Positions 10,955-20,552 of a DNA stretch of 64,000 nt are shown here, piece by piece. The position numbers were made by a program, and so were the translations under genes. Position 1 is the first letter of the stretch. The number at the start of each line of letters is the position of its first letter. This stretch comes from Vairimorpha ceranae (lineage: Eukaryota > Microsporidia > Nosematidae). The DNA lies in NCBI RefSeq assembly GCF_000988165.1, contig NW_020169298.1, positions 106,243 to 170,242 on the forward strand, read 5' to 3'. Below the pieces are notes generated by a model, which had not been told where the DNA came from, did not search any database, and saw only the letters and a program-made list of their open reading frames with translations.

Positions 10955-11542
10955 ATGCCAAACAAAGAGGAAAAAATTATGGATTGCATTGTGAGAGTAT
11001 CTAAGGCCGAAAAAGAGTATCTTAAAAATAAAATTGATAGAAAAATTTATTGTGAAATAATCATGGAAACTAAAGATTTGTATGCCGACTTTTTACATAA
11101 CAAGAATTTTCATGATGAAAAATATTACAAAGTATTTTTATTATTTTTACTTAAAAAATCTTTATGCTATTTAATGTTTGAAGACGAATTGAGTGAAACA
11201 ATTTTTTTTCATGTTTCTCAATTTGAAAAAAACCTGAAATTATTAACTAACGACTTTTTGTCAACAAATACATCGATCATTAATAATAATGTTGAAAACA
11301 ATATAAATGATGGATTTAAAACAAAAAAAACCAAAAGAACGACTAAACGATCAAATTATCCACAAAAAGTTTTAAGAATTTTCAAACAATGGTTAAAAGA
11401 TCATATAACGAATCCATATCCTTCTGAGGTCGAAAAACAAGAATTTTGTGAACTCACGGGTTTAGATATATCACAAATTAATAATTGGTTTATTAATGCC
11501 AGGCGTAGATTAGTTCCAAAAACATCGAAAAGAAAAATGTAA
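10955..11542 (+). CDS. TALE-class homeodomain protein, copy B
   Basis: Predicted nuclear transcription factor, 195 aa. The homeodomain is at about residues 129-189: KRSNYPQKV, the NPYPSE loop extension typical of TALE proteins, and QINNWFINARRR as recognition helix. The rest of the protein is an N-terminal helical region followed by an Asn-rich linker (TNTSIINNNVENNIND) and a basic cluster KTKKTKRTTKR that could serve as a nuclear localisation signal. It shares most homeodomain positions with copy A (4447-5013) and also aligns in the N-terminal region, so the pair arose by duplication. It is transcribed divergently from copy A, as in the divergent homeobox pair known from other microsporidia. 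A DNA target or partner cannot be read from sequence. Confidence 0.9.
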   Translation: MPNKEEKIMDCIVRVSKAEKEYLKNKIDRKIYCEIIMETKDLYADFLHNKNFHDEKYYKVFLLFLLKKSLCYLMFEDELSETIFFHVSQFEKNLKLLTNDFLSTNTSIINNNVENNINDGFKTKKTKRTTKRSNYPQKVLRIFKQWLKDHITNPYPSEVEKQEFCELTGLDISQINNWFINARRRLVPKTSKRKM

Positions 11543-12553
11543 TAATTTGAAACCGTAGGAATAATTTAAAACATTTTTTTATGTAAAAAAGTAATTTTTT
11601 TATTAAAAAATTAAACATCTATATATATTTTGTCAGTTTGATTTAAAAAATAGATTTCAATTAAAAAATAAGCTGAAAAAGTGTTCTTACTTTTGTATTA
11701 TATTGAAAATTTACAACTTTATTTTTTGTGATCTAATTTAAAGCAGGTTAGAAATTTAATATAAGACTATAAAATAACCATTTAAGTTTAAAATTTGTTT
11801 AAATATAATCAAATGCCTAGAAAGCGATCCTATTAAAATTCTTTTACTTGAAATATATTTTTTTTTGATTAAATATTTCTGTATATTCTTTTATTTTAAC
11901 TTTACTTTTATAAATAGTGTATTGTACAAAGAAAACTTTTTGTATTTATACATTTTAAACATATATCAACAATTAGTGCATGTAATCTCATTATACAAAT
12001 AAAAAATATATGACCATTTAAAAGTGCAAATTCATTCTTAAAAAAATTGTTGATGTAAATAAACGCGTGCCGTTCGTTCGAATTACACCCTGTCAAAGTA
12101 ATTTGTGCCAATAAAAAGTTTGAACTCTTTTTATTTACTACGTTACCAAAATCAAACATCTATCTATCGACTTATATAATAAAAAACATAAGAATAATTT
12201 TGATTTAATTTTTAACCCTTCTTTTTTTGAATTTGTAAAGTCTTTCTATTTTTAATTAAGAAAGAATAACACAAGTATTAAATTATTTCTTTAAGCATAG
12301 CACAATTTTTTGTGCATTTTTTTAAATTTTATTGAATAATTTAAATTATAGAACAGTCACTATTCCAAAATTTAATAACTGAAAAGGAATGCATTTTATG
12401 CTTTTAAACAATACACACAAGTTTAAAGACATAACGCAGATTAAAAAGAAGAGTCCATCTCATTTATGATCTCGTTGAAGCTATATAGCATTTTAGTTAG
12501 TAATCTTTAAAAATTTAACCAAAGCAAAGTTTTATAGTTTTTTAAAAAATTCT
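11543..12553. other. AT-rich spacer
   Basis: An 83-codon minus-strand ORF (11908-12159) has no recognised motif or start signal and is probably chance or relic. No RNA gene seen. Confidence 0.5.
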
Positions 12554-13524
12554 TATGAGGCTTACTATCATATCGCAAGAAGAATATGATTACATCGTAA
12601 ATATTCTCAAAGGCGAAATACGACAGTAGATGGCAGTAAACATACTAAGTATTGTTTAAAAAAAAGGGCGAGCCGTTTATCTTGGTAGATAATTTACTTT
12701 ATCTGAAAGATACAGAAAATGTCATAAACGGGTGTTAATGGAAGAAGCAATACTTTCTATAAAAATAGAAGTAAAAAATTGCCCAATTAAAATTATTATG
12801 GTTAGAATCATCTTTACGAGTTGAATAAACAACTTAACTTTTCAATTCATAGATGTGTTGTTAGGGAGGTTTGTGATGAGTGTAATATCTGCTTACAAGC
12901 TCATCCCTCAAGACAAAAGAAAAGTTTAAGCATATTCTGGCTCAGAAGCCCTTCGAGAGGTTAATCATTGATCTCATTGATATAAAGATTTACGCGAAAC
13001 AAAATGATGGTTTTAGTTGGAAACTTACAGCTATAGATATATATTCTAAATATAAAAATACTTATGTGCTCAAAGGTAAGATTACAACCGAGGTTCTTTC
13101 ATATCTCAAAATGGCTTTTTATAAACTTGGTGATCCTCAAATAATTTAATGTGATAACGGAAAAGATTAAGAAAATCTTGGTTGATTGATTTTCGTAAGA
13201 AAAAAAAACATTGTTTTAATTCATGGGAGGCCGAGATATCCACAAAGCCAAGGTCAAATAGAACGATATAATCAAACGCTCACAAGTTATTTGCAAAAGC
13301 ATCTGCGTGATGGTGTGTTTGCTAGCGGTAAAAATTGGATTCCGTTCTTGGATAAGATGATTTATGAATACAATGTAGCGATACATTCTGCAACTAATAA
13401 CTCACTATTCAATCTATTTATCAATAGAAGTCGGATTAACACTGTAACGTATCCTATAGATAGTACAATGTTGATTCGGATAAGAATCATATTAATAACA
13501 AAAAAATTTTTTAGGAGAAGGTAA
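12554..13524 (+). pseudogene. Retroelement-type integrase relic (rve core; KRBA2-like or Ty3/gypsy)
   Basis: Broken plus-strand frames give pieces in integrase order: an N-terminal stretch (EEYDYIVNILKGEIRQ) at about 12570, a CDECNICLQ zinc pair near 12880, then the catalytic core with RGLIIDLIDIK (first Asp, near 12975), IDIYSKYKNTYVLKGKITTEV, LGDPQII followed by CDNGK (second Asp, near 13150), and HGRPRYPQSQGQIERYNQT near 13220 carrying the third acidic residue. Stops and frame changes occur near 12630, 12900 and 13150-13180. The 112-codon open stretch 13186-13524 is the C-terminal part. The PRYPQSQGQ motif occurs in both Ty3/gypsy integrases and the KRAB-A-domain-2-like integrase family; no LTRs or reverse transcriptase were seen, favouring the latter. 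Confidence 0.82.
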
Positions 13525-14891
13525 TAAAACAAAAGTAAAATTTTAGTAATTCAAAAAGATTTAGCACGCATGGACAGTAAAAGCCTCATTATTCATATTT
13601 GATACTGTAATAAGTATTAAAGTATTTTACTCAACCTTTTTAAATTTAGGATGAATACACAGACACTAAAATATAAGACATAAATATAGATGACAAATAT
13701 AAATTAAAAGGGTTATGGCGGTAATAGTAAGGATTAAACATTTAAAATAAATTCATTTTATTGTACACCTAGAAAATTTATAAAGAATTAATAATACTTG
13801 TATTAAGTTTAAAAATAAAGCGCCGAAAAAATTTTATCAAATAACCCTTTAAAACAATAAAAACCTTTAAATATTTTTCTATCTTCTGGCATGTAATCCG
13901 CCTAAGTCTTGTTTTATTTATAGTGATGATTGTCTAAAAATAGATAACAAAACATTCCGAATATTTACTATATCTATAGCATGCAAAATAGCTATTTTTA
14001 AATTTAAAAAAAAATACTTAAAGTATTCTAAATTACTACAACTTAAAAAAAAAATTTTTTTTAATGAAATATGGCCATAGAAATAATAATATTTTGACTA
14101 TAAATATTAAAATTAACCTTTTTATTATAGACAATTTATATAAGCTTTAAATGAAAACAAATAAATTAAGCTGTAAATGTAAACGATTTTTTATAAAAAA
14201 AACATTTTGTAAAGTTGCGCACAGGTTAATATTTGTATAAATAAACCCGTCAAGCCTACTATAAAATATTAAAGTGACCATAATCGCTCTCTGCCTGCGT
14301 AAAAATAAATATCATTTAAGTATAAGTTTATTTGTAAAAAGTACAAAAATGTAAAATAAGACTTATTTTACCAAAATTCAATATCATTGTAAAAAAATAT
14401 ATTTTTCGTAGTTTAACTTACAAAATTGTCTACATTCTGGATTTTACACAAATGTAGTATTTTTAAAAGATGTTGTTGTTAAAAAAATTGTTACTAAAAT
14501 CAGTGGCTAATTTTTACAAAATTATTTAGGTCCGACACAAAACCTATCAACCTAAACCAATTAATAGATTGTCTAAAATCTTTTTGGCAAAAAAGGAATT
14601 ATACTCTAAAAAATTGCATCGGTGTAAACACTTAATTTTTACAAAAGTTTACATTTTTATTTTTGTTCCACGTTATAATTGTTGTATTTAGCTATAGAAT
14701 TTGCTTATATTTTTAAGGCAATTGTATCTTTTTTTGCTACATGCCCAATTTCTTTTTCATAAAACCTTACATAACCCTTTTCATTTACATATACCATTCT
14801 ATATTATACATTAAATTTACATTCACGCATTATTTTATTTACAAATCCATTGTATTTGAATAATAAATTTTCTTGTTACAAAATTTTTCTA
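13525..14891. other. AT-rich spacer upstream of the kinase gene
   Basis: No ORF of note, no RNA gene seen, no clear long terminal repeat next to the integrase relic. Confidence 0.5.
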
Positions 14892-14894
14892 CCC
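14892..14894 (+). promoter_or_regulatory. CCC start-proximal motif deciding the kinase start
   Basis: CCC two bases before the ATG at 14897. The frame is open from a TTG at 14873, but the motif and the ATG point to 14897 as the true start. Confidence 0.65.
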
Positions 14895-14896
14895 TT

Positions 14897-15724
14897 ATGC
14901 TCTTTTCTTCACAGCAAAATGAGCTTTTAGCCAAAGGCAGATATTCTGAAATATATAGGTACTTAGACACAGACTCTTTAGAACTATTTATTATCAAAAA
15001 ACATCCTCTTATGTGTTTTGGATTTAAGAAGGAATGGAATATTCGTGAGTTAGAAGCCTTTTCTAAAATATATGAAGATCCTAATTTTCTACACCCAAAT
15101 ATAATTAAATTTTATGGATATGAAGAAGATCAAGAAGATGGATACTTTAAATTAGAGTATATTAATGGATATGATTTAAATAGAATTATCAACGAATCGA
15201 AATCAAATAAGGCAGAGAAGCATGTAAATGAAGATACTATTCTTTTTTATATTTTAGAAATAATAAAAGGTCTTGAGTTTCTTCATAGTAAAGGAATTTA
15301 TCATTGTGATCTTAAACCAGAAAATATTGTTATATCAAAAAATGTAGTAAAAATAGTTGATTTCGGGTCGTGTATAATTAGCAAAAAGAAAGTAATTAAT
15401 GTGAAAAGTGAAGAATTTTTGGGAACAGCTGGTTATCTTCCTCCACAAATAGCTGATTATTCATATAAAGGAGATATTGATTTAGAACATGTAGATTTAT
15501 TTGGATTGGGTGCTACGATTTATTTTTGTTATACAAAACGTAAACCTTTTATTGGAGATTCTTTATCTGAAACATTGCATAATGTTAAGAAAATGTATTT
15601 TGATTTAGATTACATTCAAAATGAAAATATTAAAGATATTGTTAAAAAGATATTTTATCAGGAAAAAGGTTATAATTTACAAAAAGTAACTGAAGCACTA
15701 GTGGAACACAAAAAGATGTTGTAA
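14897..15724 (+). CDS. Serine/threonine protein kinase (non-RD)
   Basis: A 275-aa protein that is almost only a kinase domain. Visible elements: glycine-loop remnant LAKGRYSEIYR near the N-terminus, IIKK with the ATP-binding Lys, an Glu in helix C (NIRELEAF), the hinge LEYINGYDL, catalytic loop HCDLKPENI at about residue 136, DFG at about 155, and GTAGYLPPQI as activation-segment end. The catalytic loop has HCD in place of HRD, so this is a non-RD kinase, usually not controlled by activation-loop phosphorylation. The loop GTAGYLPP and compact size are vaguely PDK1-like, but no PH domain exists and family placement is open. It converges with the next gene, with 60 bp between stops. Confidence 0.9.
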   Translation: MLFSSQQNELLAKGRYSEIYRYLDTDSLELFIIKKHPLMCFGFKKEWNIRELEAFSKIYEDPNFLHPNIIKFYGYEEDQEDGYFKLEYINGYDLNRIINESKSNKAEKHVNEDTILFYILEIIKGLEFLHSKGIYHCDLKPENIVISKNVVKIVDFGSCIISKKKVINVKSEEFLGTAGYLPPQIADYSYKGDIDLEHVDLFGLGATIYFCYTKRKPFIGDSLSETLHNVKKMYFDLDYIQNENIKDIVKKIFYQEKGYNLQKVTEALVEHKKML

Positions 15725-15784
15725 ATAAATAAATAAATTATTACAATATTATAAAAATAAAAATTTAAATAAAACTTAATCTTA

Positions 15785-18241
15785 TCATACTTGTTCAATT
15801 TTCCATACACAATTCCCTTCCGTTACACAATACAATACGGAAGCATTTACTTCTAAAGAATCCTCAGAAAAACACACAACTTTTTCATTAATCTTAAATG
15901 AACATATAACTCCAGATTTACTATTTATTGCTATAATATTCTCATCATCCGACAGTAAATAATAATCTTTCCAAATATAGCTTAAATAATATTTTTTTTT
16001 AATAAGTTTTCTATAATCCTGTAACTTTTGTCTTTTATTTTCATAGCAATCTATTCCTTTATTAATTAGACTAGTCCATCCGTTGTTAATATCATATAAA
16101 TATGCACCGTAAAAAAAATCTACTATTAAAATTTTATCCTCCTTTATACAAACATTTTTTATAGCTCCCTTATCGTATTTAATAATTTTTTTATCAACAA
16201 ATAATTCATTGTAACTCACTTTAATGCCCCCACTAAATGCTATTAGATTGTTATTGCAAGATTCTTGTGTCAAATTTTTTGTTCTAGTATTAAATCTAAA
16301 CATTTTTTCATCAGTAAGAAAAGTGTATACCTTATTTTTATACTCTCCTGATAAAATATTTGTATTATCCAGCATTTTCTGCACACAAGATTTCTTATTA
16401 ATTTTCTTATATTTAAACGTTCCGTTGTAATCAATACTACATATCTTTGACCCTTCTTTATGCACAAATTGAAAAATATTTTTATCATGTTGATATTTAT
16501 ATGTTGAAATTGTAAATTTAACAATAAATACGGTATCCTTTAAGAAAACGTAGTAATTATTTTTGTAAAAATGAATAGCTTGTATATTCTTAATATCTAA
16601 TGTTGTTTTTTCTGAAAAAGATTCATTACACATTACAGTATATTTTCCTATTAAGAACAGGTTATTTGTACAGACCATCTTATATATTTCATCAAATTGC
16701 CCAATTCTAGTAAAATTACAATTTTGCACCGAATATAAAAATAAAACATTATTCATGTCAATAAAACATAATAAATTATTTATAACAATCCCCATGCGAA
16801 AAGCAAATTGCTTTACTCTAGATATTTCGTTTAACGATAAATCAAAAGTAAAAAATTCGTCATTATATGTACTGAAATATATTAAATTATTGTACAATAA
16901 AATGCATGAAACTTCTAAACATTCTTTTATAAAATTTTTGGTTTTTATTTTACCACAGCTAGTATAACAAACAAAATTGTCTTCAAAAAAAGAACAAAAA
17001 AGAATTTCTTCTGTAAATTCATATGTTTTCAATTTTTTTTGAGTTAATCTTATAATTTTTTTCTTAGAATAAAAAAAAAGACTATTATCAAATTCATAAA
17101 ATCCTTGTACATTAAAATTTAAAGGCTTTAAATCAGAACATAAATCAAAAGAAGAGTTTTTAAGACTAAAATTATAAAACTCTGTAGCATCTTCTTTCAC
17201 CGCAATAAATATATCTTGAAATATATAAAAATCTCTTAAATTTGAAATTGTAGTGTATTTAATAAGTTCACAATGTTGGAAGTTACTTAGAATACTTTTA
17301 AACTTGTTATTATAAAAATACAATTTTTTATCATTGTAAAAACTCTTAGATAAATTACTAACAGAATCAATACTTTGTATAATTTTAAGGTCATTATTGA
17401 TAAATGTAAATAAATAACACACCCCGCATCTTGTATGACCCAATAAATAATTTTTTACTTTATGCAATTCATCAAAACTGTTCATTTTATATACCTTCAC
17501 ATGTATAGCGAGGTCCTCGCAAATATTTATTTTAATTAATTCGTCATCCCACATACTTAAAATCAAGCATGAAGACAAAACTGCATAACTCTTAACCTTT
17601 GTGTTTCCAAATTCAGATTCTGATACTTTCTTATTATTAATTTCATACCAAATAATTCCGTCACCTATAAATAAAGTACCTTGACAAAATGAAAATATTG
17701 ATGTGCAAGGTTTTTTAAGTTTTTTGGTCAAAACAAGCTTATTATTGTACTTAAGTACATAAGTCGTATCTTCAATATCCCTAGCAACTACATTTAAAAT
17801 ATTTCCACAAAAATCAAAATGTAAAAGTTTAAAAAAATCAATATCATTGGGTATACATTCTTGAACAAGTTTATCTTTACAAAAATAATATACAAAAAAT
17901 GTTTTATAGTCATATAGAACAATAATATTTGACCAAACATGATATTTAGTAAAATCAACCAAGTCTTCATTTTGTCCTCCTATACGCACTAAATTAAAAA
18001 AATTGTTATTTATATCACACTCTAAAACTATAATCTCATATTTACAACTGCCTACAAAAATTAAAATATCCTCAGTAAATTTAATAATTTTTTTAACAAA
18101 AAATGATAAATTTAATGTGCTTAGTAAACTGAGATTAAAGTCATAGATTTCTAAATGGGTAGCTTTATTACATAAAATAACTTTTGACATAATTATAAGA
18201 TCTATAATTTTGGTATTTTGTGTTATTTTAGATATTTTCAT
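15785..18241 (-). CDS. Large beta-propeller protein, possibly Rse1/Cft1/Ddb1 (MMS1/CPSF-A) superfamily
   Basis: 818 aa built of short beta-strand-like stretches (alternating hydrophobic residues, repeated I-x-I/F-x-F patterns) with no transmembrane segment or catalytic motif. The N-terminus (residues ~1-130) resembles the first propeller of the MMS1-N/CPSF-A superfamily: a strand pair, then LIFVGSCKYEIIVLECD, then FFNLVRIGG, analogous to the SDSG-x-ILEYD region of SF3b130, CPSF160 and DDB1. If correct, it would be a scaffold in pre-mRNA splicing or 3' end formation, shortened from about 1200 residues. Classic WD dipeptides are absent. The start is supported by CCCC (GGGG at 18245-18248) three bases before the ATG. 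Family assignment is tentative. Confidence 0.6.
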   Translation of the reverse strand: MKISKITQNTKIIDLIIMSKVILCNKATHLEIYDFNLSLLSTLNLSFFVKKIIKFTEDILIFVGSCKYEIIVLECDINNNFFNLVRIGGQNEDLVDFTKYHVWSNIIVLYDYKTFFVYYFCKDKLVQECIPNDIDFFKLLHFDFCGNILNVVARDIEDTTYVLKYNNKLVLTKKLKKPCTSIFSFCQGTLFIGDGIIWYEINNKKVSESEFGNTKVKSYAVLSSCLILSMWDDELIKINICEDLAIHVKVYKMNSFDELHKVKNYLLGHTRCGVCYLFTFINNDLKIIQSIDSVSNLSKSFYNDKKLYFYNNKFKSILSNFQHCELIKYTTISNLRDFYIFQDIFIAVKEDATEFYNFSLKNSSFDLCSDLKPLNFNVQGFYEFDNSLFFYSKKKIIRLTQKKLKTYEFTEEILFCSFFEDNFVCYTSCGKIKTKNFIKECLEVSCILLYNNLIYFSTYNDEFFTFDLSLNEISRVKQFAFRMGIVINNLLCFIDMNNVLFLYSVQNCNFTRIGQFDEIYKMVCTNNLFLIGKYTVMCNESFSEKTTLDIKNIQAIHFYKNNYYVFLKDTVFIVKFTISTYKYQHDKNIFQFVHKEGSKICSIDYNGTFKYKKINKKSCVQKMLDNTNILSGEYKNKVYTFLTDEKMFRFNTRTKNLTQESCNNNLIAFSGGIKVSYNELFVDKKIIKYDKGAIKNVCIKEDKILIVDFFYGAYLYDINNGWTSLINKGIDCYENKRQKLQDYRKLIKKKYYLSYIWKDYYLLSDDENIIAINSKSGVICSFKINEKVVCFSEDSLEVNASVLYCVTEGNCVWKIEQV

Positions 18242-18248
18242 ACTGGGG

Positions 18249-19114
18249 TAAAAAATAAATTATGCAATAATATTCTTTAAATACTTTTTTTGCATAAAGA
18301 TTCGTTTTTTTGGTAGTTTGTTTTTATAAACAAATTATATATATAACAAACTGATAGTAATTTTGTAAAAAAATATTTTATAACCGAGCAAAAAATAAGC
18401 GTAATATTTTTTGAATTCAAGTAAAAATAATTTTCTAGATGATGAAATTTTAAATATTAGACATTTTAAATTAAGTTCACAAATACAATTTTATACTTTG
18501 TTGGTATCAACATGCAACAATATACAAACTTTGATTTTTCTAAATTTTTGGCATGTACAATAGCAGATTTATGCTCTAAGTGTTTTTTATAGAATGTCTA
18601 AAATATATAAATTTATTTAAAAAATAAAAAATAATTCTTTAAACTTACCAAATGAAATTATTAATTTGTACTTAATAATCTGCAATGTATAATTATTTAA
18701 TTTTTTTATTTGTATTTATAAAAACGTATTTTAGCAATTAATCTTTTCAAATTCTTGTAAAAAAATTATTTAATATTAACTACATTGTTAATTTTCAATT
18801 TTGCTATAGTGTAAATATTTTTTTAAAAGCTTAAAGTTCTATTTCAGCATTTTGTATGTTCTGTTAAATCAAACAAATTAAAATTAATTCTTGCTGCTGT
18901 TCAAAACATATTATCTCGTAAAGTACTGCTTGTTGTATTATAAAAAATAATGTGTAAGATAATCTGAATTTTTTTATTACTTTTTTTAATTTTTACATAA
19001 ATCTTTAACAATGTGCAGAATCAACACTGAAAGTTTGAAATATTAATATCGTTATTAGACAAACAACGCTTTTTAAAATATTAAAATATTTTTTTGTTTT
19101 TATCCTTGCGATTT
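18249..19114. other. AT-rich spacer
   Basis: Between the divergent starts of the 818-aa propeller gene and the small ORF at 19115. No gene or RNA recognised. Confidence 0.5.
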
Positions 19115-19375
19115 ATGAAAGTTCTAGATTTTTATGATTTAAAAGGCATAATAACACCAATCGATAAATCCCTTTCATTTGAACAAAATTTAGAATTAAA
19201 TCCTAATGCTTCTTTTTTTTCAGTATATGATGCTTATTTTACTACACTTGAATACAAACTATCATCAGAAGTGGACATTAAGTCTGTTCCTCTTCTGTTA
19301 GCAGAAACTTACAAAAAAAAAGGCAATGAAAAAATGTATAAAAGATTTATGAAAGAATACAATAAAAATTTATAG
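19115..19375 (+). CDS. Small hypothetical protein (86 aa)
   Basis: Starts at the first ATG of the frame. The composition is protein-like (acidic N-terminal half, basic C-terminus ending KRFMKEYNKNL), with regular hydrophobic spacing (FFSVYDAYFTTLEYKL). No signal peptide or membrane segment, and the family is not recognised. No CCC/GGG lies next to the ATG (a TCC is 9 bases upstream). Its stop is 3 bp from the stop of the PX-protein gene on the other strand, a spacing typical of real gene pairs in this window. Could still be a chance ORF. Confidence 0.5.
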   Translation: MKVLDFYDLKGIITPIDKSLSFEQNLELNPNASFFSVYDAYFTTLEYKLSSEVDIKSVPLLLAETYKKKGNEKMYKRFMKEYNKNL

Positions 19376-19378
19376 CAT

Positions 19379-19732
19379 TTAATAAGACAAAAAATCTAAT
19401 ATTATTTTCTTACAATAATCGTTTAGTTCTTTTTTCACAATTAACATACAAATATATTTTACATAAAAGTTAAATCTCATTACACGTTCTTTTACAACCT
19501 TTTCATCCAATTTCTTAATTTTTTTATCAGGAAACACAGGCAGTTCTTTTATGTGTTTAGAAATCTTTTTATGAAGTTTGCTAAAATCGGAATATCTTTT
19601 ATATATTATTTTATAATTTTTCATATTAATAATATTTGTAATTACTACTATTTCGTATAGAGTATAGCTATTAGACACACATTTTGTACTAGAAATATAT
19701 CCCTCTATAATATCTTTTGATACTAAATGCAT
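19379..19732 (-). CDS. PX-domain (phosphoinositide-binding) protein
   Basis: A 117-aa protein that is essentially one PX domain. Visible: an N-terminal beta-strand segment (SNSYTLYEIVVITN), the RYSDFSKLHKKI motif with the Arg and Tyr that contact PI3P, the proline-rich loop LPVFPDKK, and a C-terminal helix pair containing ERVMRFNFYVKYI. PX domains recruit proteins to endosomal membranes. The adjacent upstream gene on the same strand is a SNARE, so a role in endomembrane traffic is a reasonable inference; the two are separate ORFs 63 bp apart, not a Vam7-like fusion. No CCC before the ATG. Convergent with the small gene at 19115, with a 3-bp gap. Confidence 0.85.
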   Translation of the reverse strand: MHLVSKDIIEGYISSTKCVSNSYTLYEIVVITNIINMKNYKIIYKRYSDFSKLHKKISKHIKELPVFPDKKIKKLDEKVVKERVMRFNFYVKYICMLIVKKELNDYCKKIILDFLSY

Positions 19733-19795
19733 GTTTATAACACAATTAAAAATTTAAACAATTGTATTATTACTGATAAAAAATCCAAAAAAATA

Positions 19796-20545
19796 TTATC
19801 GTCTAAACATCCAGAAAATTATAGCTAAAATGATCCAAAACATAAAAAATTTTATAAGCGATTTTCTTGTACTAGTCACCCCTTCTATTCCTTTTTTTAA
19901 TATAAAAAGACTACTATCTAAAAATTTATCGCTTTGTTTCATTAAATCATCAATTCGCTTAAAACTTTCTTCTTGTAATGAAACATGTATTCCAATTTCT
20001 TCCATAAGATTTCCTATCTCAGAAATTTGTTGTGAAATTTCTCGCTGCGTAGAATCCTGCCTACGCAACCTTATATTTACTTCCTCTTGTAAAATCTCTT
20101 GCTGAATATAAGAAGGATTGTTTATTGAATTTTTAGGTTCATTTTCTGTTTCTGTAGATACAAGTTTATGATAGCTTTGTTTTTTATTATTATGATCACT
20201 TTCACACTTTCTTAAGTAAAAAATTGTCTGCAATTTGTATTCGTTAATTCTACTTTTTAAAATATTAAAACACGTATTATAAACATCTTCTTCTTGAGGA
20301 TTGGTGTAAGTAATCGAAATATCCTTCAATTTGTTAAGAATATCCTGGCACATATTTTGAACATCAGTTATTTTATTTCTAACATTAAATACTTCATATT
20401 TACATTTCAAGATATTTGATAAATTAGATTTAATACGTTTATCTATTATAAATAATTCATTAAGAGGAGTATCAGGTTTATATATTAATCTTTGTGGTAT
20501 ATTTGAGGTTTGTACAATTTTGTTATATTCTCTTGTCCTGTTCAT
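19796..20545 (-). CDS. Syntaxin-like Q-SNARE
   Basis: Tail-anchored membrane fusion protein, 249 aa. It has an N-terminal helical region (about 30-130), a charged linker, a SNARE motif at about 160-222 with the zero-layer Gln in HVSLQEESFKRID, and a C-terminal membrane anchor (FFMFWIILAIIFWMF) followed by two Arg. This order is that of Qa-SNAREs of the syntaxin group (Sso/Tlg2/Pep12 type); the exact organelle cannot be assigned. CCC on the coding strand (GGG at 20550-20552) lies 4 bases before the ATG. Same strand as the PX gene downstream. Confidence 0.88.
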   Translation of the reverse strand: MNRTREYNKIVQTSNIPQRLIYKPDTPLNELFIIDKRIKSNLSNILKCKYEVFNVRNKITDVQNMCQDILNKLKDISITYTNPQEEDVYNTCFNILKSRINEYKLQTIFYLRKCESDHNNKKQSYHKLVSTETENEPKNSINNPSYIQQEILQEEVNIRLRRQDSTQREISQQISEIGNLMEEIGIHVSLQEESFKRIDDLMKQSDKFLDSSLFILKKGIEGVTSTRKSLIKFFMFWIILAIIFWMFRR

Positions 20546-20552
20546 GCAAGGG

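Noticed and set aside
14873..14896. Upstream extension of the kinase from a TTG
   Set aside because: TTG is not expected as a start; ATG at 14897 has the CCC signal two bases before it.
16224..16967. Several ORFs of 68-84 codons inside 15785-18241
   Set aside because: Other-frame shadows of the long propeller gene.
19379..20545. PX + SNARE as one split Vam7 gene
   Set aside because: The SNARE is upstream of the PX gene and has its own membrane anchor and stop; Vam7 has PX first and no anchor.
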